64,000 bases of DNA from an uncultured Eubacterium sp. (GTDB lineage: Bacteria > Bacillota > Clostridia > Lachnospirales > Lachnospiraceae): positions 34,555 to 98,554 of the forward strand of contig CAJTZF010000001.1 in assembly GCA_910584245.1 (NCBI GenBank), written 5' to 3'. Positions 45,801 to 52,396 of the stretch are shown here, piece after piece. Both the position numbers and the translations under genes were made by a program. Numbering within the stretch: position 1 is the first letter of the stretch; each line of letters starts with the position of its first letter. The notes under the pieces were generated by a model. It was not told where the DNA came from, searched no databases, and saw nothing but the letters and a program-made list of their open reading frames with translations.

Positions 45801-46078
45801 TCAAACAGCTTCCTGCAAATATGGGTCTTACCAATCCCGCCCATGCCGCTTACCAGGACAGATTTCCGCCCCTCCTCTATTCTCTGGCGCAACTCCTTTA
45901 GTTCTGTTTCACGCCCCGTAAAATACGATACCGGCTTAATGTCGGCATGATGGGTGACAACAAATTCACGCTCCTTATCCTGCAACAGTAATATGTTATA
46001 ATAATTTTTTGTCGTGTTACCCCCTGTATATTCACCAATATCACATCTCCAGAGGTTATTATATATATGCTGGTCCAT
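42824..46078 (-). CDS. STAND (NB-ARC-like) NTPase with about 15 TPR units
   Basis: 1084 residues. The N-terminal motif MDQHIYNNLW...IGEYTGGN...YYN is shared with the TIR protein. Walker A is GMGGIGKT (78-85) and Walker B LLLFIDNVD (156-164), followed by ILTSRQ and winged-helix-like sequence to about 420. From about 434 to 1063 there are 15 kinesin-light-chain-like TPR units of 42 residues (consensus GEYKKAEELYKKGLEIRERVLGEEHPDTA then YNNLA). The nucleotide domain plus repeat sensor is the NLR layout used in bacterial immunity (Avs-like). Expected to detect a foreign molecule through the repeats and oligomerise on ATP binding, then recruit the TIR protein. Function is inferred; no phage target can be read. 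Confidence 0.9.
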   Translation of the reverse strand: MDQHIYNNLWRCDIGEYTGGNTTKNYYNILLLQDKEREFVVTHHADIKPVSYFTGRETELKELRQRIEEGRKSVLVSGMGGIGKTHICRKLFEEYYIRHDAEDGKGSFCHIGYIEYNGDMGSSLQHCLKYKKQEQEEANLEAAWRELEYLASEGSLLLFIDNVDKSGGEDPGLERLNTIPGAIILTSRQVSFSDAFEPYRIGFLEREQCIAVYERIRFDGSERKISAQEIPDLEYVIEKLAGRHTITVEHLAHLARTKTWTVKKLREQLIRNGFRLQFHKNGELINIQQSYEALYDLSKLTEAEQNILEAFSLFPYLSLAAETCNEWMLADAGASEDDDILIGLYQKGWLQFDISQESYALHPVFAQFIYEKCKPGAEMRRGLIAACKNYLEVPESGLAFECQTYIPFAESIVEKLHLEDDIEQVSFIFALGYLLYYIAEYEKAGELYKKIRRTSERVLGGEHPLTAMSYNNLASVYDRRGEYGRAEELYKKGLEIRERVLGEEHPDTARSYNNLAGVYERQGEYKKAEELYKKALGIRERLLGEGHLITVISYDNLAGLYERRGEYKKAEELYKKGLRIREQLLGKEHVDTATSYSNLAGLYERRGEYKKAEELYKKGLEIRERVLGEGHLLTTMSNMKLAFVYVKQGKYKKVEEMYEEGLRTSERILGEEHVDTASIYNNFAVVYEGRGEYKKAEELYKKGLSICKRVLGEEHPNTATCYDNLATIYSKQGEYKKAEELYEKGLRIREQLLGEKHPDTAMSYNNMAVVYERQGEYKKAEELYEKGLGIREQLLGEEHPDTATSYNNVASMYSKRGEYKKAEELYKKALRIRELVLGKNHPDTAMSYNNLAGVYEKEAKYKEAEKLYKRGLRINEWLLGEEHPDTAKSYNNLAGLYESQGEYKKAEELYKKGLEIRQRVLGEEHLDTAVSYNNMASIYNDQEKYEKAEELYKKGLEIRQRILGEEHPDIAESYNNVASIYSKLGECRKAEELYKKSLRISEQSLGEKHLNTATTYNNLAWMYERQGEYDKSIYYYLKAYKTFRFRLGVNHPHTQIVLENMERAYFTWHSEGGFDEWLKEGKKE
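42889..44779 (-). repeat. tandem 126-bp repeats (15 units) in the STAND gene
   Basis: Each 126-bp unit encodes one 42-residue TPR. Units differ by roughly 10-40 percent; the central ones are nearly the same, e.g. the blocks ending in GEEHPDTA. The reading frame is unbroken throughout. Such arrays can gain or lose units by recombination, so unit number may vary between strains. Confidence 0.88.
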
Positions 46079-46105
46079 AGCAGCCTCCCCTCTGTAAAAC
46101 TACGT

Positions 46106-46678
46106 TTATCTGTTTATCACGCAGCTCATCTCATGCCATTGTTCGCCGCCCCACGTGGAATTTGATATGCCCTCGTCGCGAAACCCCATTTTTTTATACA
46201 TGTTTATCTTAGCGGGCAGACAAGTAAGCAGTACAATATGTCTGTTATTTTCTCGCTCCCTGCAGAGGTACTTATACATCAGCTCCCTTGCCAGCCCCTG
46301 CCCCCGGTACTCCGGCAGTACGTCCAGTCCTAGTAACATAATGTTTCTGCCGTCTGGTTCGTACAGGTCTGCATTCATAAAAAATTCATCCCGGAAAGAA
46401 GTCTCATTTGTAGAAAGCCCGCTCAAAAATCCGGCTATCCTGCCCGTATGCCTGTCCTCTGCTACCAAAAATAATTCGGGCGCCTTTGCAATGCGCTCCA
46501 GCATCATTTCCCTGGTACATGCCTCATTTGGCGGGAAACAGGTGATCTCGACCGCAGCCGCCTGCTCCGCCTCCTCCTGCCTGATATGCCTGAATGTAAA
46601 TCTCTCGTACAAATTTAAGTCCGACGGCTCGTACTTCTGCAGAAATTCCCCTGCCTCTTCGCTTATTTTTAGATCCAT
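46106..46678 (-). CDS. GNAT-family N-acetyltransferase
   Basis: 190 residues from ATG 46678, behind AAAGGAGAG, which marks the true start; the frame stays open further upstream but has no site there. Motifs: RNIMLLGLDVLPEYRGQGLARELMYKYLC (acetyl-CoA pyrophosphate loop) and the C-terminal INMYKKMGFRDEG. It acetylates an unknown amine. It sits beside the STAND gene but nothing shows a joint role. Confidence 0.88.
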   Translation of the reverse strand: MDLKISEEAGEFLQKYEPSDLNLYERFTFRHIRQEEAEQAAAVEITCFPPNEACTREMMLERIAKAPELFLVAEDRHTGRIAGFLSGLSTNETSFRDEFFMNADLYEPDGRNIMLLGLDVLPEYRGQGLARELMYKYLCRERENNRHIVLLTCLPAKINMYKKMGFRDEGISNSTWGGEQWHEMSCVINR

Positions 46679-47203
46679 AATAAACTCTCCTTTTTGATTA
46701 CCTGCGGTATGACGTCCGCCCGGTCTATCCATGATTAACCATATCATACCATAGTAACTGCCATCAATCAACAGATTTCTCCAAATCAACCAATCTGTAA
46801 GGGGCAAACTCACGATAAAGAGCAGATAATAACACGTGGAAAACAAACGAATGCGCCGCAACCCGCACATATACTCCCCCGTCTGCCCCGCACGGAAGAA
46901 ATCGGCGCAAAGCTTCCTGCAAAAATAATTTTTCAGTGTCCAATATACCGACAGGAGAATAAAAGAAAGGTAGAAATTGATTGTATTCACAGCTTCGGTC
47001 AAAGAATACCGGATGAAGTAAATGCAAAAAATAAAGAAAAAAACAGCTACACGCAGAAAACGTACGTAGCTGTTTCATTTTCGTGCTCTCCTTATCCATT
47101 AACTATCCATTGATGCTATGATCCATTATAACAAAACCGGGCACCCCATTCAATAGCCGTCGTAAGAAGAACCGGCGCGGCTCCCCGCTTCTATACCTGA
47201 CGG
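46679..47203. other. 525-bp gap with hydrophobic overlapping frames
   Basis: Two minus-strand frames encode hydrophobic stretches. One starts at an ATG with AAGGAGAG upstream (47077 region) and reads MKQLRTFSACSCFFLYFLHL; the other, shifted by one base after a run of seven T, reads FYLSFILLSVYWTL and TCYYLLFIVSLPLTDWLIW. Joined by a frameshift at the T-run they would make a small two-helix membrane protein. This may be a decayed gene or a chance. Nothing else is seen here. Confidence 0.35.
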
Positions 47204-48055
47204 TCAGGCACAGCAGCATTTTTCCGGCAAAATTATTTTTCCCTCAGACTTTGCGTCGTCCCGTATAATCTCGCCAACACAGGGAACATAAATATGCCCG
47301 GAGAGCGGATTCTTAATACTGTCCACCGGTGTTTTCACTGTAGCCTCCACCTCTGATTTCTCAAAACACAAATCGGTGTCTATCATCTCACAATCGACCA
47401 GCTTTAACCCCTTGCAGTAACATAGCGGCTGTGTCCCGATAATCTTGCAGTTCTCAAACGTCACATTTTCACAATACCACGCCAGATATTCCCCTTTTAT
47501 GACACTATTGCGTATCGTAATATTCTTTGCGTGCCAGAAGGCGTCTTTTGTGTCAAAATCACAATTTTCAAATACCGAATCACATATATATTGGAAGGAA
47601 TATTTCCCTTTGAGCAATATGCCGCGGAATGTAAGGCAACTGGAACGCATCATGAAATATTCGCTCTCTACCGTACAATGTTCCATTTCCATCTCATGCA
47701 CCGACCAGCCAAATTCCGGCGAAACCACATCACAGCCGCTCATCTTTACGTAACTGCACTCTCGCAGCGCCTTGATGCCGTGAAGCTTCGAATCTGTAAT
47801 TTCAATATCGGAGGAGTACCACAGGGCAGCCCGGCAAAATTCCGTCATTTCCGAACCCGATATTTTCAGGCGGCCATTGTGCCAGAACGGGTAACGGAGA
47901 TTGAAAAAACAATCCTCCGCCTCCACGTTCTTGCATTCCTTTATCGCACTTTCCCCGTCCGCCGGACCGTCAAATGCACAATGTTTCAAAATAAGTCCAT
48001 TGCTCCCATACAGCGCACGTTCCTCATCAAAGTTTTTATTATAAATCGCTTTCAT
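47204..48055 (-). CDS. DUF3737 family protein (right-handed beta-helix-like)
   Basis: 283 residues. Repeated short strands of the pattern E-x-C-x-[FV]..[LA]-x-W (e.g. CSFENCDFDTKDAFWH-like and SGSEMTEFCRAALWY) suggest a parallel beta-helix, as in the DUF3737 family. No signal peptide. Function is unknown. It starts at ATG 48055 and is divergent from the LysR regulator, sharing the 160-bp control region at 48056-48215, so it is a likely regulated target. Confidence 0.8.
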   Translation of the reverse strand: MKAIYNKNFDEERALYGSNGLILKHCAFDGPADGESAIKECKNVEAEDCFFNLRYPFWHNGRLKISGSEMTEFCRAALWYSSDIEITDSKLHGIKALRECSYVKMSGCDVVSPEFGWSVHEMEMEHCTVESEYFMMRSSCLTFRGILLKGKYSFQYICDSVFENCDFDTKDAFWHAKNITIRNSVIKGEYLAWYCENVTFENCKIIGTQPLCYCKGLKLVDCEMIDTDLCFEKSEVEATVKTPVDSIKNPLSGHIYVPCVGEIIRDDAKSEGKIILPEKCCCA

Positions 48056-48091
48056 ATGAATCGGCTCCTTCCCTCTTGAATAACTATAATC

Positions 48092-48120
48092 ACTATACCG
48101 TATTTTATTATATATAACAA
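48092..48120 (-). promoter_or_regulatory. promoter for the DUF3737 gene
   Basis: On the minus strand TTGTTA (48120-48115) is followed after exactly 17 bp by TATAGT (48097-48092), a good sigma-A pattern, about 37 bp upstream of the start at 48055. It faces the LysR promoter. Confidence 0.7.
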
Positions 48121-48148
48121 ATACTTATAATTAATACCTATATATGCT

Positions 48149-48177
48149 TGACAGCTATGCTATGTTCTGCTACAATT
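48149..48177 (+). promoter_or_regulatory. promoter for the LysR gene
   Basis: TTGACA (48149-48154), 17-bp spacer, TACAAT (48172-48177): a near-consensus sigma-A promoter. The start codon at 48216 lies 38 bp downstream. The divergent arrangement with the DUF3737 promoter is typical for LysR autoregulation. Confidence 0.8.
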
Positions 48178-48215
48178 GTCCTACCCGAATATTATCCTTA
48201 CAAGGGGGGAAACCG

Positions 48216-49097
48216 ATGGAATTGAGAGTTCTTCAATATTTTCTCGCCGTCACAAGAGAACAAAGTATCTCGGGCGCCGCAGAATACTTACATCTATCCC
48301 AGCCCACGCTTTCCAGGCAGCTAAAAGATATGGAGGATGAACTGGGCAAACAGCTGATGATCCGTGGAAACCGGAAAATCACACTGACGGAGGAAGGCAT
48401 GATTCTCCGCAAGCGCGCCGAAGAAATTTTGAACCTGGTACAAAAAACAGAACAGGAAATCACGGTTTCCAATGATATATTCGCAGGAGAAATTTATATC
48501 GGCGCAGGAGAGACAGATGCCGTACGTCTTATTGCCAAGGCGGCAAAACAGCTACAGGAAAAATATCCCGATATCAACTACCACATCTCCAGCGGAGATA
48601 GTATTGATGTATTTGAAGATCTCGATAAGGGACTGATTGATTTTGGCCTCGTCTTTGGTTCTGTCGATTCATCAAAATATGAATATATTAATTTTCCGAT
48701 AAAAGATGAATATGGATTGCTAGTCAGAAAGGACGACCCGCTTGCCAAAAAGAAAGCAATCTCACCCAGTGATATATGGGACAAACCGCTTATGTTTAAC
48801 CGAAACACCCGCGATGGAGATCTTTTGACGAACTGGCTTGGAAAAAGTATTTCAGAGATTCACATAGCCGCCACCTACAATCTGCTGTACAATGCCTCGC
48901 TCATGGTGGACGAAGGACTTGGCTACGCCTTTGCCCTTGACAAAATTATCCACACCGGCTCGACAAATCTCACATTCATTCCCTTTTCCCCAAAGCTGGA
49001 AGCAAAAATGAGCCTGATTTGGAAAAAATACCAGATCTTTCCGAAACATACACAGAAGTTTTTAGAAAAATTCCAAGAAACCGTAAATAACTTTTAA
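48216..49097 (+). CDS. LysR-family transcriptional regulator
   Basis: 293 residues from ATG 48216 behind AAGGGGGGAAACC (the frame is open further upstream). N-terminal winged helix-turn-helix: ELRVLQYFLAVTREQSISGAAEYLHLSQPTLSRQLKDMEDELG. The C-terminal co-inducer domain has FDFGLVFGSVDSS-type strands and GLGYAFALDKI. It probably controls the divergent DUF3737 gene and itself. The ligand is not apparent. A hairpin follows the stop. Confidence 0.93.
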   Translation: MELRVLQYFLAVTREQSISGAAEYLHLSQPTLSRQLKDMEDELGKQLMIRGNRKITLTEEGMILRKRAEEILNLVQKTEQEITVSNDIFAGEIYIGAGETDAVRLIAKAAKQLQEKYPDINYHISSGDSIDVFEDLDKGLIDFGLVFGSVDSSKYEYINFPIKDEYGLLVRKDDPLAKKKAISPSDIWDKPLMFNRNTRDGDLLTNWLGKSISEIHIAATYNLLYNASLMVDEGLGYAFALDKIIHTGSTNLTFIPFSPKLEAKMSLIWKKYQIFPKHTQKFLEKFQETVNNF

Positions 49098-49113
49098 ATA
49101 ACGATATAAAATG

Positions 49114-49154
49114 CAAAGAGAGCATATTGCGTTCTCCGCAGCATGCTCTCTTTG
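49114..49154. terminator. hairpin between convergent LysR and DUF378 genes
   Basis: A 12-bp perfect stem (caaagagagcat / atgctctctttg) with a 17-nt loop. In the minus direction it is followed by an A/T-rich GCATTTTATA run, so it best ends the DUF378 transcript and may slow the LysR transcript from the other side. Confidence 0.75.
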
Positions 49155-49165
49155 TAACGGTTTGC

Positions 49166-49369
49166 CTAATTCGCCACTCTCCCGGTTTTGCCATAGAAGG
49201 ACAAGAGATAAAGACCACACAGTCCCACCACAGCGTAAATGATCCGCGACAGCCAGGCGCCTCCAAAAATAAAATTAACCAGGTTAAAGTTAAAAAATCC
49301 TATAAGTCCCCAATTCAGTGCCCCGATTATAGCAACTGTGAGGACGATTACGTCCAACAATTTGCTCAT
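49166..49369 (-). CDS. DUF378 family small membrane protein
   Basis: 67 residues from ATG 49369 behind AGGAGGG. Two hydrophobic helices around a conserved INxGLIG-like patch (ALNWGLIGFFNFNLV, then RIIYAVVGLCGLYLL) match DUF378, an uncharacterised Firmicutes membrane family. Function is unknown. It is a stand-alone gene ending in the convergent hairpin. Confidence 0.82.
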   Translation of the reverse strand: MSKLLDVIVLTVAIIGALNWGLIGFFNFNLVNFIFGGAWLSRIIYAVVGLCGLYLLSFYGKTGRVAN

Positions 49370-49518
49370 AAAAACCCTCCTAAATTTCAAATTGTAGTTG
49401 TCATGCTTATGCGATAACTCTTGTATATATCTTTTCCCATATTAACAAAAATATTCTTTCGCAAAACCACACTAATTTCTGTTTGTTAATCTTCTCATTT
49501 GAGGGTATATAATAATTA

Positions 49519-49701
49519 TTATAGACTATCATAAAAATACTCGCCCTGTTCATCACACTCTGTTCTTTTATAAACTTCAAATCCCATATGTTCATAGAAA
49601 CTCTTTGCAAGAGGATTTTGCGCAATTTCTTTTACCTCTATAATTTTCATATTCTTATCCTTCATAAATCCCAATCTTTCATTCTTACATCTGTTCGACA
49701 A
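49519..49701 (-). pseudogene. GNAT C-terminal fragment
   Basis: 60 codons ending in PLAKSFYEHMGFEVYKRT, the C-terminal strand/loop of a GNAT acetyltransferase with no acetyl-CoA loop in front of it. The start codon is arbitrary. It lies directly after another, complete GNAT gene, so it may be what is left of a duplicate. Confidence 0.6.
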
Positions 49702-49709
49702 ACTGGAAC

Positions 49710-50294
49710 TTATAAGTTTTCAATGAAGTGATTGCTAGACATATCCCAATACTCTTTATATACAAAATCTTGATTGTCGTTAAAATTGAGTTGATACATT
49801 CTGAATATAACAGGAAAATTTTTTGGCTGCCATTGTTCTTCATACGAATAACAATATGTCATACCAACCTTTTGCATGATATTTCCGCTTCTTGGATTAT
49901 TTCTGTCATGTGTTGCTGTAATATATGGCAGTTGATCTTTTTTTACTTGTTCCACAATAGCTTTGCCTGCCTCTGTAACAATTCCCCTATGCCAAAATTC
50001 CTTACGGAGTCCATAGCCGAAATCGTGGTGTTCCTCCATATCAACCTTGATATAACCTATGGGAAAATTGTCTTTTTTAAGGCATATAGCATATGCATAG
50101 CCTTGCGGTTGCATATATTTTGAAACATATCTTTCCTCATAAAATTTTTTTGTCTCTTCTAAATTTTTCATAGGGTACCAAGGCAAAAACTTATTGACTT
50201 CTTTATCTTTAAAAATAAGGAAAAGCGCTTCAATATCTCTTTCTGTAAATTTCCTTAAAATTAAACGTTCTGTTTCTAATGTAGGCGTATTCAT
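49710..50294 (-). CDS. GNAT-family (RimJ/RimL-like) N-acetyltransferase
   Basis: 194 residues. The pattern is RimJ/RimL: LETERLILRKFTERDIEAL, IGYIKVDM, FGYGLRKEFWHRGIVTEAGKAI (acetyl-CoA loop) and NPRSGNIMQKVGM. The ATG at 50294 has GGGGATAAAATAGC upstream. Likely acetylates a protein N-terminus or small amine; nothing in the surroundings tells which. Confidence 0.88.
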   Translation of the reverse strand: MNTPTLETERLILRKFTERDIEALFLIFKDKEVNKFLPWYPMKNLEETKKFYEERYVSKYMQPQGYAYAICLKKDNFPIGYIKVDMEEHHDFGYGLRKEFWHRGIVTEAGKAIVEQVKKDQLPYITATHDRNNPRSGNIMQKVGMTYCYSYEEQWQPKNFPVIFRMYQLNFNDNQDFVYKEYWDMSSNHFIENL

Positions 50295-50501
50295 GCTATT
50301 TTATCCCCATCTATTTTAATTTGTCATTTTAAGCTACATAAACAGTATATCATGCCATTCAATATAATTTCACATTTTCTCAACTCCGAACTCCAATACA
50401 CATATACTATTAGCAGCAGCATTACCAATAGTACCATCTATATTGGAACAAATGATATGGATTAGAACAAACAAAATTTATTTTGCCATAGCATTATTTT
50501 C

Positions 50502-51044
50502 CTACACTGGAACATACAAGTAACAATACTCGTGAGTATCATCTTCTGGTCTGAAAAAACCATAATATTCAACGATTGGTAATGTGTCATTGCCATAAAT
50601 ATAGCCGAGTTTAGGGGCAATTTGCTCCCCAATCCAATGATATGGCGGAATGCCCCCCGCCCACGGTTCGTGTCCAAGTGCTCTTGCCGTTTCGTCACAC
50701 ATTCTTATTCGCAAAAACTTTGCGGTGGGAATTTTGTAAATATCATATGAATCAGGCTGAACATCCGTTGCGACAAGAAATCCAAACATCACGCCGCTGG
50801 GTCGTTCGCATGAAAGATAATTCAGGCTCATGCAAATATCCCAATTATCTTCACGGCTGTTTGGTAAGGCGGAGACAGACATAAAATCTTCCATAATTTT
50901 TTCAACATTCGGTTCATCAGTATTATTATCTGCATAACCAACTTTTCCACACCAGACAGTGTCGCTCCATTCAATCAAATCAACAACAATTCTGTTATAA
51001 TTATAAGTTTTAACAATACTTTCCTGCGGATGCTGTATATTCAT
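50502..51044 (-). CDS. GyrI-like effector-binding domain protein
   Basis: 180 residues from ATG 51044, behind CAGGAGG. The pattern of the AraC effector-binding/GyrI-like fold is present: MSLNYLSCERPSGVMFGFLVATDVQP, IPTAKFLRIRM, then a conserved GHEPWAGGIPPYHWIGEQIA and FRPEDDTHEYCYLYVPV at the C-terminus. Such domains bind small hydrophobic ligands and often accompany MerR/AraC regulators. No DNA-binding domain is present. A second protein of the same group lies at 51313-51747. Confidence 0.78.
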   Translation of the reverse strand: MNIQHPQESIVKTYNYNRIVVDLIEWSDTVWCGKVGYADNNTDEPNVEKIMEDFMSVSALPNSREDNWDICMSLNYLSCERPSGVMFGFLVATDVQPDSYDIYKIPTAKFLRIRMCDETARALGHEPWAGGIPPYHWIGEQIAPKLGYIYGNDTLPIVEYYGFFRPEDDTHEYCYLYVPV

Positions 51045-51129
51045 TGTATCTTTCCTCCTGTTTCGATTCCGATAAAACGGAAGGTTATTGCGTTCAATTA
51101 CACAAAGCAATAACAGTGGCGCAGCATTT

Positions 51130-51310
51130 ACTCTATAGCAGCTCATGGATCACCTCAATAACAACAACTCCGCCATCACGCAAAACATCAAATGCACGCC
51201 GGACACTATCCTCGGTTCCCATCTCGAACACATTGAAAGTCATTTCTGCGCCAAATGCCTTACCATATGTTTTTGCCGCCTCCATACTGTTTTTTACATA
51301 CAAAACTGGG
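51130..51310 (-). pseudogene. VOC/glyoxalase-family remnant
   Basis: The minus strand reads VKNSMEAAKTYGKAFGAEM and, directly after, a segment ending FDVLRDGGVVVIEVIHELL before a TAG. The first is the N-terminal helix and strand and the second the C-terminal strand of a PhnB/YjdN-like VOC protein; the middle (60-70 residues) is missing and there is no proper start. It lies between the two GyrI-like genes. An internal deletion is the simplest reading. Confidence 0.65.
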
Positions 51311-51312
51311 AT

Positions 51313-51747
51313 TTATTTTGCTTTTATTGGAATATAATAGTCCATCTGTCCATACCCCATTATTTTTTTCACAAGTGGCGACGTAATTATATTTCCTAAT
51401 TCTAAACGTGATGTGTCACGCTCAAATCCGTTTTCACTTAAAAACTTATCTATCTCTGCGTTCATAAACTCCTTATCTGTTTTCTGGTCTATGTCGGTTG
51501 CTACAGCATAAAGACCTCCTTGGAAGTCTATTATTTCAAATTCGCTTGGAACATTCATTCCATCTTCATACATATACAGCCAAACAAAGCCCTCTCCTGC
51601 CCAAAACAGGAAATCTTTTGGAAACAATCCTCTTTTTTGTGAAGACAGCCATTCGTCAAATATATTGAATTTTCCCTCTCCAAACATACCTGTTCCAGAC
51701 GAAACCATTTTACAGGCTGGCATTTCATAAATCCTCACACTTTGCAC
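51313..51747 (-). CDS. GyrI-like/AraC effector-binding protein
   Basis: 144 residues from a GTG at 51747 behind GGAGGAATAACA. Effector-binding fold pattern: VRIYEMPACKMVSSGTGMF, FEIIDFQGGLYAVATDIDQ and a C-terminal MDYYIPIK strand, comparable to AraC-type C-terminal binding domains and SOUL/GyrI proteins. No helix-turn-helix. Ligand unknown. Confidence 0.78.
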   Translation of the reverse strand: MQSVRIYEMPACKMVSSGTGMFGEGKFNIFDEWLSSQKRGLFPKDFLFWAGEGFVWLYMYEDGMNVPSEFEIIDFQGGLYAVATDIDQKTDKEFMNAEIDKFLSENGFERDTSRLELGNIITSPLVKKIMGYGQMDYYIPIKAK

Positions 51748-52032
51748 TGTTATTCCTCCAATCCCGATTGGATTTTCACAAAATCTAAGGGATTTAATAA
51801 CTCTTATATTTTGTTAACATGAACTGCTCTAACTGCCGAAAACACTAAATTTGTGCAAGGTAAGCATTCCCTTAGACTTTCCCTTATGTTATTTCCTCTC
51901 CCCTGCTGTTATTAACCCTAATAAGGGAAAATTTAAAGGAAAGGAAAACCTACAACACATTATAACACAAAACAATTACGGCGTGGGAACTGATTTGATA
52001 TGCTTGTAAAAATTATGAAAGGACAGATAAAA

Positions 52033-52269
52033 ATGAGATTGATACATGCAAGTTACAATATGTACCATAACAGTATTGATATTACTACATTTGATGGCTA
52101 CATATTACGGATTGACTGTAACAAGGCAGAAGAAGGATTAAAGACCACAGCATGGACGGATCATGTGCTAAATGCTATGGCAATAGACAATCCACTTGAA
52201 TATGCAAGGCTTTATCTAAATAACGAAATGCAGATATTTATAGACGCTAAAGACAGCTTAGATGTATGA
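52033..52269 (+). CDS. DUF6061-like small protein
   Basis: 78 residues from ATG 52033 with AAAGGA 9 bp upstream; an in-frame codon 33 bp earlier lacks a site. Sequence MRLIHASYNMYHNSIDITTF...IDCNKAEEGLKTT...YARLYLNNEMQIFI matches the DUF6061 pattern, small proteins of Lachnospiraceae with unknown role. It is followed by a strong bidirectional hairpin. Confidence 0.65.
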   Translation: MRLIHASYNMYHNSIDITTFDGYILRIDCNKAEEGLKTTAWTDHVLNAMAIDNPLEYARLYLNNEMQIFIDAKDSLDV

Positions 52270-52287
52270 TAAACCAAAGAAACGAAG

Positions 52288-52330
52288 GAAAACACATAAA
52301 ATTTCATATTACGAAATTTTATGTGTTTTC
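52288..52330. terminator. bidirectional terminator between the DUF6061 and BlaR1-like genes
   Basis: An A/T-rich inverted repeat of 16 bp (aaacacataaaatttc / gaaattttatgtgttt) with a 7-nt loop. T-runs on both sides allow termination of the plus-strand gene at 52269 and the minus-strand BlaR1-like gene at 52397. Confidence 0.85.
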
Positions 52331-52396
52331 CCTTATTTATTACTCGCCTCAAAAGAATAAAACAACAGTATAAATCCAAAAGACAAAAGTGAATTA

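Noticed and set aside
46764..47099. 111-codon minus-strand frame as a real membrane protein.
   Set aside because: The hydrophobic pattern moves to another frame at a T-run; no family was recognised, so it is only described as a gap.
47531..48079. 182-codon plus-strand frame opposite DUF3737.
   Set aside because: It lies wholly within the DUF3737 gene and has no ribosome site; the minus-strand gene matches a known family.
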